Assembly (NCBI RefSeq): GCF_907164915.1
Contig: NC_061864.1
Location: forward strand, 14,515,889 to 14,579,888
Source: Impatiens glandulifera
Lineage: Eukaryota; Streptophyta; Magnoliopsida; Ericales; Balsaminaceae
DNA length: 64,000 nt
Reading direction: 5' to 3'
Shown: piece after piece, positions 28,274 through 39,352 of the stretch
Layout: every line of letters starts with the position of its first letter
Numbering within the stretch: position 1 is the stretch's first letter
Translations under genes and position numbers: made by a program
The notes under the pieces: model-generated
Databases searched by the model: none
What the model saw: only the letters and a program-made list of their open reading frames with translations
What the model was told of the DNA's origin: nothing

Positions 28274-30724
28274 TTACAAATCATCAATCCTCCTAACTTC
28301 AGCCTTAACCATTTGAGAGAAAACTCTACTCATTCCAACTCCATCAAGATCTCCCATGCTTGTTGTGCTGAATACAATGCCCTCATCTTCTTCTTCTTCT
28401 TCAATCGTTGTCTTTCCATTCGCGTGTTCGTCGTCGATTCCAACTTGCATTCGAAGAGCCGATTCCAAGTTCCACAACACATTCCCCATCGTCGGCCGAT
28501 CATTTCCAAATTCCGACAAACATTTAACCGCAATTTCTCCAAATTTCCTCAAAGACTCCACCTTTATAACATCATCTCCCTTAATAAGAAGCCGATCATC
28601 AATCACTTTCTCCAATTCACCTCTCTTCTCCATCTTCATCACCCATTCCACCAAATTCACCATCTCTTTCTCCCTTGACGGATCGACCACAGGCCGACCA
28701 CATAAAACCTCGAGCATAACCACCCCAAACGAATAAACATCCGACTTCTCCGTCAGCTGTCGTGTCGTTAAATATTCAGGGTCAAGATAACCAAAACTAC
28801 CCTTAACCGCGGTACTCACATGACTCTCATCCAATTCAGGTCCGTTTCTAGATATCCCAAAATCCGACACCTTTGCCATGAAATTCTCGTCTAATAAGAT
28901 ATTCGACGACTTAACGTCGCGATGAATCACCGCGTTCGTCGTACCCGTGTGGAGGTAATGAAGACCTTTAGCCGATCCAATGCAAATCTCCAGCCTCTTA
29001 CGCCAATTCAAACTCGGATAATCGCCTTCGTAAAGATGATTCCTCAGCGTTCCGTTAAGCATATACTCGTAAATTATAATCATCTCGTTATGATCGTCGC
29101 AGTATCCAATAAGCGATACCAAATGACGATGACGAAACAGAGACAGCATCTCGATTTCGGTTCTGAATTCCAACATTCCTTGTTCAGACCCCGACATTCC
29201 CCTCTTAACCGCTACCAATGTCCCGTCTTTGAGAATTCCTTTGTAAACTCGCCCGAATCCGCCAAAACCGATAACGTTTCCTTCGCTGAAATTCCCCGTC
29301 GCCTCCTCAATCGTCGCAAATGCGAATTGATACCAAGTTTTCGAATCGGAGATAACAGCAGCATCAGACGTGGAATGAACATGAACGTGAACTCTCCTTC
29401 TTCTTAATTTACGAACGAGGAAGAACATCGAAGCTATAATAACCACAAGAGCAAGACAAACACCTCCGACAGCTCCCAAGATCGACGAAAGATTCGATTT
29501 TGAATCGAAACCCGGATTCGAAAATGGTCGTTGAGAGTCGAATGAGGAAAGGCTTCCGTCTGGATTGCTGATTTTCATTATCTCGAGTCCATTTAGGATG
29601 GCATTTGCGTACGAAGTGAAAATCGTAGAAGGGGCGATGCTGATTCTTATAGTGCTGTCGTTTGATTTCACAACAAAGTCTAGATAATACGGGGCACCGA
29701 ATACTGATTTTGTTTCGCCGCTCAAATCTAGATTTTCTTCGACAATCAAAGAATTGACGTAAACCTTCAAGAAGATTCTTTCCGGCTGGGATGTAATAAA
29801 ATCGCAGAAATGTAATCGGATAAGGTAATCAAAGCCGGGATCAACATCAAGAACCCATGTTATGTTTGCTAGAATATTAGGATCCATTTCACTTCTAAGC
29901 ATGGTTACTGTTCCATAAACAGAAGGCGGTGCAATATAAATTGAAGGCCAACCTCTAGAGTAATTCACTGCTTTAATATCCGATTTGAATTCAACAAAAT
30001 GTTTGTTCATCAAATAAGGTCCATCAGGAATCCAAACTCTCCATAAAGTATCGTTTTCGATCGAAACCATCTCATTCCCCATACTCAGCCTGACTGTTGT
30101 TTCCATTGCGTTTGCAGAGAAGGGTCGGTATAACCCGGTTGGGAGATTAATTGCGCGAGCACCATTTGGAAGAAGGTCATTAGGAATGGAGAAAACTTCC
30201 AAAGCATTGATGAATGCAAATGAGGAATTTGAAAAGGGGGTGAAAGTAAGGATAAGAACATCTGAAGTAACATTCAAATTGTATTCCTTAACAACAGGAT
30301 CACTCTGCGGTTGGAATTCTTTAAGAAGGGTGAAGTTTTGGGAAGAAACAGAGAACTTGGCTGAGCTCAAGTTATAGTTTTCATTTACAAAAGGGAAGAA
30401 ATGCAGACGAATCCAATGTCGACCCTGTTCTTTAATCGGAAAGGAATAACTTGTTGTTTGATTGAAAATCCTTACAGTTTGGAAGAGAATTGAATCATTA
30501 CTGTTCTTGGTTTTAAGGGTTATATGAAATGGTGTTGAAAGAAGAACATGAGGGTAGAAATTATCACCCACGAAAACCCGATTTACAAAGGAGACATTTT
30601 GGGAAGATCCACAGTCTATAAGATAGTTATCAACTGGATCATATTGTGAGAGGACTATTATCAAACAGGTGGTGGACGAGATTAACCAGAGCAGGAATTT
30701 ATAAGCAGAAATCATCTTCATCAT
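28274..30724 (-). CDS. CrRLK1L receptor-like kinase with malectin-like ectodomain
   Basis: Single-exon 816-residue receptor kinase of the Catharanthus roseus RLK1-like family (FERONIA/THESEUS relatives), overall closest in style to At5g24010-type members. It has a signal peptide (residues 1-26), a malectin-like ectodomain (about 30-385) with many N-glycosylation sequons, and a transmembrane helix (about 415-437) followed by an Arg-rich stop-transfer. The Ser/Thr kinase domain has a glycine loop GFGGFG at 486-491, catalytic Lys507, HRDVKSSN with Asp603, DFG at 621-623 and GSFGYLDPEY as activation/P+1 segment. All catalytic residues are present, so it should be active. The family senses wall state or RALF peptides at the plasma membrane; the ligand here is unknown. 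The first of three near-adjacent in-frame ATGs (30724) is used; the next would shorten the signal peptide only slightly. Confidence 0.94.
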   Translation of the reverse strand: MMKMISAYKFLLWLISSTTCLIIVLSQYDPVDNYLIDCGSSQNVSFVNRVFVGDNFYPHVLLSTPFHITLKTKNSNDSILFQTVRIFNQTTSYSFPIKEQGRHWIRLHFFPFVNENYNLSSAKFSVSSQNFTLLKEFQPQSDPVVKEYNLNVTSDVLILTFTPFSNSSFAFINALEVFSIPNDLLPNGARAINLPTGLYRPFSANAMETTVRLSMGNEMVSIENDTLWRVWIPDGPYLMNKHFVEFKSDIKAVNYSRGWPSIYIAPPSVYGTVTMLRSEMDPNILANITWVLDVDPGFDYLIRLHFCDFITSQPERIFLKVYVNSLIVEENLDLSGETKSVFGAPYYLDFVVKSNDSTIRISIAPSTIFTSYANAILNGLEIMKISNPDGSLSSFDSQRPFSNPGFDSKSNLSSILGAVGGVCLALVVIIASMFFLVRKLRRRRVHVHVHSTSDAAVISDSKTWYQFAFATIEEATGNFSEGNVIGFGGFGRVYKGILKDGTLVAVKRGMSGSEQGMLEFRTEIEMLSLFRHRHLVSLIGYCDDHNEMIIIYEYMLNGTLRNHLYEGDYPSLNWRKRLEICIGSAKGLHYLHTGTTNAVIHRDVKSSNILLDENFMAKVSDFGISRNGPELDESHVSTAVKGSFGYLDPEYLTTRQLTEKSDVYSFGVVMLEVLCGRPVVDPSREKEMVNLVEWVMKMEKRGELEKVIDDRLLIKGDDVIKVESLRKFGEIAVKCLSEFGNDRPTMGNVLWNLESALRMQVGIDDEHANGKTTIEEEEEDEGIVFSTTSMGDLDGVGMSRVFSQMVKAEVRRIDDL

Positions 30725-30960
30725 CTATGCATTTGCTTTCATGGCGTATATCCTGAAACAAACAACAGTAGTAGTGGAATCTTGAGTACATTAATTATTA
30801 GAAAAACAAAAACCCATTTGAAGATGATCCAGGAAACGAAAAGGGTTCACCTGAAAGAGTCCTGTTTTCTGATCAAAGATGTAATGCGATCCGATTGTTG
30901 AAGATTGAATAGAACAGAACACAGTACGTGCTTAGAACTTTAGGGTAGAACTTAGAAGAA
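30725..30960 (-). other. 5' leader of the CrRLK1L gene with probable leader intron
   Basis: On the minus strand, TTTCAG then GTGAACC (GT at 30849-30850) and CAG at 30753-30755 define a likely 98-bp 5'-UTR intron (30753-30850). The remaining leader contains a tiny upstream ORF, ATG AAA GCA AAT GCA TAG, ending just before the main ATG. Confidence 0.5.
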
Positions 30961-33900
30961 GAGTTAGCCAGCCAACCAATCATTTCCTTTCCTATTTTGG
31001 CACTTTGCATTTTCTTTGAGCAGTAAAGTCATAATTGGCTAGTTTGAAGTATGAACAATTGTTATATTCACACTTGAATATTTAAATAATTAATAATAAT
31101 AATAAGTTGAAAGAATATTAAAATTAGTTTTTTAAAATAATAATAATAATGACGCCAAGATGAATAGGATAATATTTATGTGTCTGTGGTTAAGAATATT
31201 ATCTGATAAATAAATCGGAATTATTTATAAAACTTTATATAAAATAAAAGAGTGGATATATATGCGTGCACTTGGTTGAGATTCTGAAGAATGACAAATG
31301 TATTATATATTTGTTATATTTTATTTTATTTGTTTATAAGAAATGAAAGAATTGACCTTTGTTTTATTTAATTTTTGGTTTTTATTTTGGAAGAGTTTTA
31401 GTATATTTTATTAGAGACCTAACACATCACTTTTATCATAGTGTTTTCACACAAATAATGTATAAAATTAATTTGAAAATATGGTATATATTATTTATTA
31501 TATATAATTAATTTATAATTTAAAATGTTTTGTTTTACTTTTATTAATGTTTTTGTTGCTTAAATAATTATATATATATTTTAATGGTTAGTCGTATGTG
31601 TCACGAGAAGATTGAATCGACAATTCAGTTACTTTTAATTTGCATTGTCGAGAGTGAATAATATTTGGAGTTTTTTGTGAAGTATTATTGAGATTCATTG
31701 GGTGATTTTCGAGTCTTTAGGTAATTGTTGAAAAGTTTGAATTGATGCGACTGATATTACATTCTTACATATTTGGGTATCATCTTAATTATTTTTTGAT
31801 GGAATATTTAGTTTGAGAGAAATCCTCAAATTTTTAATGATCGTAGTGGTTTGTTTCGAAAAACAGTAAACTCCGTTAGAGAATTAATCGTTCTTCTTGA
31901 GAACTCACGAGTTTGATAACTTATTAAATAACGTTTTTTTCATGTTATGTTTTGTCGTTGTGTTTGAATAATTTTTATTATTTTTAATATATATTAAACA
32001 TTTTTAATAGATGAAAAATAAGTGTTAAAAAACAGAAAAACATAGTTATTTTTAAAAAAAAGCGACTCTATAAATTAAAGATAAGAATGACGAATCTAAA
32101 AGACGAGAAATAAACGAAAAGTAATAAAGAGTTAACACATTGTTAAAGGAAGTCACACACTTATACAAAACAAGAAGTGATAATGAAAATTTTTACGAAC
32201 ATAACATTATAAAATTGATATTCTCAACAAAAGGAACGAAGAAAAACATTGAATGTTAAATTAAGGCAATAAGGTTTCCAGTCAACTAATCACTATCAAG
32301 AAGGTGTTTACCTAACAAATCTGTGTGTCCCATCCCAATTATAGATTTTAATTTTTAATGAATGCTTCCAATCATTATAATTCATAAATATTTAATGTCA
32401 TATTTAATTTACAAAACTAAATATATTCGAACTTCATATATATTACTTATAAAATAGTCAATTATCTAAGTTGAGTGTTGAGACAAATTTATAAGAGTTA
32501 TTAATAAATGTTGAATGAAAGTTGAATTTACATTAGAAAAATATAACGAAGACAAAAGTAGGTAGATTAGAAAAGGATAATGAAAAAAGGACAAGGGTAA
32601 GTATGTTTTTTTTTTATATTTATAATTATAATTTATTTTCTAAAATAAGTTAACATTAACTTCCCTTTAATATAAGATTCTTTTATATGAATTAGTATTA
32701 AAACCTACTATAGAAGAAATATCATAATTATTGATACAAAACCTTTCTCCATTAAAAAATATTTTTTTATTACAATAAAAGGAGTAAGAATAAGTTGATT
32801 TAATTTGTAAATAGAAGATATAAACAAATTTAAATGAGATCTTGAGTTACCCCTATAGGAGAATTAGGGATTTAATTTGTAAATAGGTAATCTCACTTTT
32901 TACTTTCATATATTTGCTTACACGGGTATAGTTTAAATCTTGTAGGTAATTTGATTTGGATTTTATTGAAATTTTTATTTAAAATTCAATAATATAATTA
33001 TAATTTTTTTAATTATTAAATCATCTTATCCATAAATTAAAACATTAAAATATATATATTTTAAATGATCCATATATATTAAAAAAAATATAACAATCGT
33101 TTAAACTACAAAATTTAGAATTAAGAATGTCACAAAATATTAAAAATAAATCAAACATGTTATTCATCAAATTATCGAGTTCGTAAATTTTCGAGAAAAT
33201 CACGTCGTTCATAGAGTAGGCAAGCTAAACAATCTAAACACCCCCACAAGAGTACTCAAAATATATATATATATATAAAAAAATTAGTAACACCTACCAG
33301 ATTTGATCATTAAATCACAATATATTATATACCAACTAAATTATGTTATTTTTTTATTTTTTTTTAAAATAATACAAATTTATTATATTTATTTAATTTA
33401 ACCAAACATATAACTACTAAATTGATTTTTTTTTTCCGCTTAAGACATTCCAAACCTCATGTCAATTAACTTTTCAACCGAGTTCATCTACTTGTACACG
33501 AAATATTTAGAATGTATTGATATAGTATTAAAAATTATACGTATTAGACAATAAAATATTAAAATATTTTTACTTAATTTTTATAAAATAATAAATATTA
33601 AATAAAAATAACATTGTAAATAATTTAATTTTTTTTATAAAAAAATTATATAAAAACCTAGTTTGTGTTATTTGGAGTCGATTTCTTTCTATGTAGTATT
33701 GTAATGAAATTTTTGTTTGTAAGAAAGAATTAATATTTGATTTATACAACTGAGTATTCATATAATAATTATCTTTAAGAAAATAAATATATTTATTAAA
33801 AAAAATTTGAATAGTTGAGAGATAAAAAAAAAACTTGTTTTAAAACACGAACTCAGTTAAAATGAGGTTGAAGATGAAAATTTATTAAATTGATTAAAAT

Positions 33901-35570
33901 ATATTTTATAGTATTATTTTAATTAAATTAATATTTGAATAAAATATTAATTTAAAAAAGTAATATGGAGAGAGAAGAAGGTAGGTTCCTTGTAGAAGAA
34001 AACATAAAAGGTCAAATCAGACATGACGCAATCAAAACGCGCTTTCAACAACCACCACACCGCGCAGTTAATTACGGAAATAAATAACAATTAATAAAAC
34101 TTCCCTGGTAAATACTAATTTCTAAACTTTTACAAATTCTTTTTTTAAATCTAGATTTTAAATTTATGTTTGTTTATCATTTCAAATATGATAAAAAAAA
34201 AACAAAAAACATAAAATTTAGTTGATTTTTTTTAGAAAGTAACTTTTATTGCATATTTTTATAATTGCTTGTAAATATATTTTAATATAACATATAATAA
34301 CTCATGTCAATTTAAAAAATTAATTACTTAATTAAAATATTATTTATTTTAATAAAAAAAAATAATCAAAATACTTTTAAAATACAATCTTTTATCATAA
34401 TATATTTTTTTAAAAAATTCATTAAAACAATTGTGTTTTCATATTTATATAAGATAATTGAATTATTTAGTAATCAACGTATAACTTTAAGTTAACTAAA
34501 GAAAAAAGCTTTCTTAATTGAATAAATATATCATATTCCATACTTATTACAATAAAAGACTATGCTAAACTCTTCAAAATAAATAAAAAATAAAAAAATC
34601 TAGACTTTAGTACTATTAATTATATAAAAAAATCATTATTATAATTCAAGTATTAATAATAGAGTCCTAGACTAAAATACATTAGTTTGAAGTGGATAAT
34701 GATTATGTGATCTTACTAACTTTTTAAACTAAAATAAAATAATAGAATAATATTAAAAAAAAACTAAGGTTCTGAAAACCCGTTCTAATCATCAATTTTT
34801 TTTTTAGAACTTTGGTTTGGACGGGATTTTAATTTACTTTAAAAAAAAATTAAATATATTGTAAGTAAATTTTATATATAATCCACTTAGGGCATAGACA
34901 AAAATTATACATGTGAATTAAATTCAATATTTTACAAATTAAATTAATATCACACAAAATAATTATAATTTCTTATAATGAAAATTTAATATTTTATGAA
35001 TTAAATTAATATTACACCAAGTAATTCCTTAGAATGAAAACAAGAATCACACCAAATATAATGGATTAAATAATTACAAAATTATTTGAAAATTATTTAA
35101 ATTACTTTAATAAAATATTTTTATTTTATTAGTTATAAAAAATATCTAATACCTTTTTGTTTCAAATAAGTGATTTGAATAATCTTTAAATACTTGTGAG
35201 CTTTTCATTTATCCCCATATTAATCAGTTAATAATTAAAATAATTTAATTTAATATATATTAATATTTTACAATAAAAAAATCATCTTAATAATCAAGCA
35301 TTTTATATTTTAATATATCTAAAATTATTTATGAGTCATCTAAATCATATTACCCTAAATTAATATGAGTTTGTTTGATTTTTAAAAAAAATAAATTTAA
35401 AATTTAAAATCTTGTTGGATGACAAAATAAATTATTTTTTAAATAAAATAAAATTGAATTATTTTGAAATAATATTAATCTTAGATCAAACTAGCTTTAG
35501 CCTTAGTTGACAGGTTGGGACAGGAGAGAAATCATAGTTCATCTAGTTATAAAATTTTCTGAGGCCTAAA
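30961..35570. other. AT-rich intergenic DNA, no gene seen
   Basis: About 4.6 kb of very AT-rich sequence with many A and T runs. Open frames here are short and low-complexity. No RNA gene or element with identifiable ends could be supported. Confidence 0.6.
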
Positions 35571-35657
35571 AGGAGATTAGGAAAATTTATCATCAAGAAA
35601 GGGATTAAAATGCATGATGATGGCTACTTTTTCAACCTGATTTTTGGTCGAACAAGT

Positions 35658-35783
35658 CCATTCACCCGTTTCGCAGTCGGATCGCCAGTCATTCATCGTC
35701 CATTCACCCGTTTCGCAGTCGGATCGCCAGTCATTCATCGTCCATTCACCCGTTTGGCAGTCGGACCGCCAGTCATTCATCAT
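35658..35783. repeat. 42-bp minisatellite, three copies
   Basis: Three consecutive 42-bp units start at 35658, 35700 and 35742, each opening ccattcacccgtttcgcagt or a one-base variant. The first two are identical and the third has a few changes. It is much more GC-rich than its surroundings. Because 42 is divisible by three, open frames cross it on both strands, but they lack gene context. Confidence 0.95.
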
Positions 35784-36305
35784 AACAAGGCCTAAATGTT
35801 TATATTAAGGGTACCATACTAACATCAAGTTCTATTCTTATTGAAATCAACTAAACTGAAAAGGCCTAGATGTTTATATATGACACCAAGTTATTATTCC
35901 AATCTACAAGTATGCATCAAGACCATACTAATATTTTTTATATTAACAAAATAAATTTTCAAATTTGTGCTCTAAACTTGGGTAAAATGTTCACTAGCTA
36001 CCCTGAGCTCATACATGCCATCAAAATAGGCCACCTGAAAAACACAACCTAAAAGTTCATCACTTCTTCATATACACTTGGATCAAAACATATCATGGAC
36101 CATTCTCAACACAATTTGCAAGAAACAAAAATACGATTTAATAATTGTCTTAGAAGTAAGAGCAATTGTGAAATCCAAAATCCTCATCACAATCATTTTG
36201 TCAAAAACAATACTAAAATTGTCTAGCAACACACAATTGCAGAAGGATGATGAAAACTGCACCCCCCTTTTACCTTATTCTTCTTCTTAACTCGTCAAAT
36301 GAAAT

Positions 36306-36653
36306 TCAAAGAAGCTTAACACCAGCTTCCCTCAACGAGTCAACAACTGCCTTAATCTTTCCATGATACTTTTGATCTCTTTTTAAGAAGACTGAAACGG
36401 CAGGAATATCCTTTTGCAGAAGACGTTCTCCCAACAACTTACCTATCTTTGCAGCGGCTGAAGTGTCTCTTGTAGACTCCATGCTTGTCCTAAACGCCTC
36501 TTCCTGAGAGCTTGCCGATGATGTTACGGTTGCTGTTGGGGTGTGGACCACTTGTGCATGAACAAACTTGTTTGTGAAATGCATCTTTAGTAAATAAGGT
36601 TTCAGATACCTTGTTATCTTTTCTGCCCTAGCTGGCGGAGGAATCACCACCAT
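36306..36653 (-). CDS. uL18-family ribosomal protein, mitochondrial-type (115 aa)
   Basis: Small ribosomal protein of the L18p/L5e family that binds 5S rRNA in the large subunit. The 115-residue protein begins MVVIPPPAR and ends VDSLREAGVKLL. It contains MHFTNKFVHAQVVHTPTATV near residue 27, the TRDTSAAAKIGKLLGERL helix and VFLKRDQKYHGK. This matches the short plant L18-like proteins (Arabidopsis At5g27820 type) regarded as mitochondrial. No separate presequence is evident, so organelle targeting is inferred from the family. ATG at 36651-36653 matches the family start; the upstream codon in the longer frame is TTG. The coding part is in one exon; a long 5'-UTR intron upstream is likely. Confidence 0.92.
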   Translation of the reverse strand: MVVIPPPARAEKITRYLKPYLLKMHFTNKFVHAQVVHTPTATVTSSASSQEEAFRTSMESTRDTSAAAKIGKLLGERLLQKDIPAVSVFLKRDQKYHGKIKAVVDSLREAGVKLL

Positions 36654-37930
36654 TGTTATGTTCAATCAATACCTACAACAACCAATTTAACAATTGAACT
36701 CAATTCCCCCATTAGATGGAACAGTGTTGTATCTCTTCAAGTGCTCATTAACTTTTAAACATAAAACATAAACAAAAATACATTAAAGAAGCTCTAATTG
36801 ACTAAAACATCGTATTCAACAAAACCCGTCAATATTCAGGGTAAATTCCATAATGAACTTGAATATTTGTTTAAGACTGTGATTTCAGATTAAATGTGTT
36901 CTGTTTGTTGTGCTGAATCTTAAACAATAGAACATATTATTATTTGTAAACGTCCATGGGTTATTGAAGTTTGGAAGATTTCTGGATTGTCTTAAGGAAT
37001 TTCAGCATCTTCAATTGTTAAATTTGATTCTTAGATTGAGCAAGTGTTTATGGAATCTTAAACACACTCCAATAATGATTTCTTACATGCTTTATATTTG
37101 TTAAGATCTAAGGACACAAAAGTGTGCAGTCATCCTTGACAAGCATAATCTTATTGAATGGTGATTTTCGAGTCATTAAAAAATGGAGGAATGGTTTGTT
37201 GTTGTGGATTCCTCTTCTCCTATAGTCACTAGATTAGATAGAACTAGAAGTGGAGATAGCCACTTCTGATTTGGGGATTCTGAAAGTTAATATGGATGTT
37301 GCATTTCATCATGTTTCTACTATTAGGCTTTCATTGCTATGGGTATTCCAGATAAATAGGGTAAAACTCCCATGATTTTTAGTGCAAGTCAATTAAGAAA
37401 ATAAGTCACATTGAAGGTGAGGCACAGGCTTTGTTTTGGGAAGTTTCGAAAGTATGGGATCTGGCTGTCTTTGAGTCTAATTGGCAGCAGCTATGGAAGA
37501 ATTCTCATCTTTTCCATGGAGTCGTCAGGATTTAGAGGCTTGACAATTTGGCTAATGTTCGTTTCTAACTATCACATGTAATGAACAAAAAGTAAAGTTG
37601 ACATCAAAAACAGGATTACTCTGAAATGAGGAAAATCAGTCCAACCCACATCATCAAATTGTTAATGCATTTTCCATCGAAATCTTCAAATCATAACACA
37701 TAAGTATAAACAAATCAAGATATTTGAACAGAAACGGAACACAATAGATGTTATTTAAAAGCAGACAGTTAAAGAACAGTGAAGAAAGAACACCTTTTTC
37801 TTGTACCAATTTGCGCAAATATGATGAGATGATTTCGGCTAGTCAGGTCAGGTATGGCCGGCCGTCGGCGTCTCCTCTATCTCTTTCTCTTCTTGTTCGG
37901 TTTCCTATTTCCAGCAGGACCCATTTAGGT
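36654..37930 (-). other. Probable 5' UTR and leader intron of the uL18 gene
   Basis: An acceptor-like TTGTTGTAG lies just upstream of the uL18 ATG (near 36668-36676). Less AT-rich promoter-like DNA with a TGGGCT (site II-type) motif on the minus strand (about 37965) lies about 1.2 kb away, suggesting a long leader intron. A donor candidate is AAAAAG/GTGTTC near 37790, but this exon is uncertain. A degraded RNase H domain sits inside the putative intron. Confidence 0.4.
37250..37550 (+). pseudogene. Fragment of a plant RNase H-like (RVT_3) domain, probably LINE-derived
   Basis: Plus-strand reading gives GILKVNMDVAFHH near 37275, then after a stop and frame change HIEGEAQALFWEVSKVWDL near 37410 and FESNWQQLW near 37470. 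These correspond to the lKvNvDaAf, aEaqAllwa and EsD-qqlv blocks of the plant RNase H domain found at the C-terminus of LINE ORF2 and in some host proteins. Stops and frame shifts make it non-functional. It lies antisense within the putative leader intron of the uL18 gene. Confidence 0.6.
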
Positions 37931-37964
37931 CATCCGTTTTATTTTTAATTTATTTATTTTCCTT

Positions 37965-38574
37965 AAGCCCAAAGATTAAATATATATTATTAACTACAAA
38001 ACTTGTATTTATTTAAATAATTTTAAAATAATTATATTTAGAAAGAAAATTTTATATTAATTTCAAGGCTTATTTTTTTTTACATTAAATTCATTCAAGC
38101 CTTTTAAACTATAATTTGTGGATTTTTTACTCCACATGATCTTATATTTCTACTAAATGAATAATATCCTAGAAGAATGCAGTTAAAACTCTAGTTTATA
38201 AACTCCTATTCACCATTCCTTTGACATCCATCGTTTGTTTGTGAGTATCCATCATGAATTGAAGTTCATTAAAAAAAAAAGGATAGACTAATTAAGGTCA
38301 TATATGTTCTCACTAATATTCTCTCATTTAACCTATTTTTAAGTAAGGATTAACAAGTAATAATGAATAATTATGTATTTGCTATTTTTAAGTAATAATG
38401 AATAATGACTATGCTAAGCTGATATAACCTATGTATTTGTATAGAATCACCATACAGAGGGTCACATAAGAATTAAAAATTAATTATTTCCAACTTATGA
38501 ACTTAGCCTATATACAAAGTTATATGATAGCAGCCAATTTTTCAGATTCAGCGATTCTATCTACGATGGGTATG
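37965..38574. other. AT-rich intergenic DNA
   Basis: No gene or named element seen apart from the uL18 promoter-proximal TGGGCT motif at its left edge. Confidence 0.5.
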
Positions 38575-38648
38575 GGCGAACGACGGAAATTGAACCCACG
38601 CATAGTGGATTCACAATCCACTACCTTAATCCACTTGGCTACATCTGC
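38575..38648 (-). pseudogene. Plastid-type trnH-GUG relic (organellar DNA insert)
   Basis: The minus-strand 74-mer matches chloroplast tRNA-His(GUG), the form also used in plant mitochondria. It starts GCAGATGTAGCCAAGTGG, has the anticodon arm GTGGATTGTGAATCCAC and ends CGTTCGCC. Differences from the usual plastid gene (A at position 3, several C-to-T changes in the D and T arms) leave one A-C mismatch in the acceptor and extra wobble pairs. C-to-T decay fits methylated nuclear DNA, so it is read as a nuclear copy of organelle DNA. How far the insert extends beyond the tRNA is unclear. Confidence 0.85.
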
Positions 38649-39100
38649 CCCCTTCGTTCAATATGTAAGGCTTTTTTTTTATTTATTTCCCTTTTTACAG
38701 TACTTTATACGATAAAAAGGGTTGTTGACGAGATACTATAGAAAATATGATCTTATCTTGGAATAGTCATATATTAAGAATTTACCGCTTATTACAAGAT
38801 GCGGAATACCTAGACCAAGACAGAAAAACCACCTATAATCTTTAAGCTTATAAAAAAGAATAAGTTAAAGTTATTTTTATTAAATTTATGTAAAATTATT
38901 ATATGCTATTACCAGTCACTACTAACTACTGTCGTTTTAGCACTTTTCAACATAGAGATTATGTTTGAAGCGAATTGAAGCAATGTTGTCCATCTTGAAA
39001 GTGGACAAGTCTAATATATAGAACTATTTCATATATTTTAAGTGACAATAGTAGTTCCTAATATATAGAACTATTTCATATATAGATAACACACTACAAA
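38649..39100. other. Intergenic DNA between the trnH relic and the ankyrin gene
   Basis: No coding sequence. The portion next to the tRNA (38650-38830) is less AT-biased than typical surroundings and could be more organelle-derived DNA, but I could not match it to a specific organelle region. A short direct repeat, aatatatagaactatttcat, occurs at about 39013 and 39060. Confidence 0.4.
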
Positions 39101-39165
39101 CAAATCAAACCCGAGACCTACTATCTCTTTAGACAAGATTTTTTCCACTTAAACTAGCATCATAA
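39101..39165 (-). repeat. SINE-like tRNA-derived fragment
   Basis: The minus strand reads GCTAGTTTAAGTGG (39145-39158), an A-box match, and GGGTTTGATTTG (39101-39112), a B-box match, 32 bases apart. Between them is TAGTAGGTCTC, which is common in plant tRNA-derived SINEs. It is related to the fragment at 4561-4620. It sits within 200 bp of the 3' end of the ankyrin gene. Confidence 0.5.
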
Positions 39166-39352
39166 CCAAAATATACAAAAGAGCATAACCTAACATGGTG
39201 AAAGATAAGCTTTTCTTCCTTCCACCAAATAACAACATAGATTCATCCTCCTAAGGTGGACATTGCTAGCTAATTCTCATACAATAACTTATTCACATAT
39301 AATAACAATAGTTTTCATATCCAAAAACCCACCCATACATACAAGATGAAGA

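Noticed and set aside
28313..29407. Several plus-strand frames of 120-160 residues
   Set aside because: Antisense shadows of the receptor kinase domain.
35577..35783. Repetitive 68-residue protein with WRSDCETGEWT repeats
   Set aside because: It is produced by the 42-bp minisatellite; no promoter, homology or extended reading frame.
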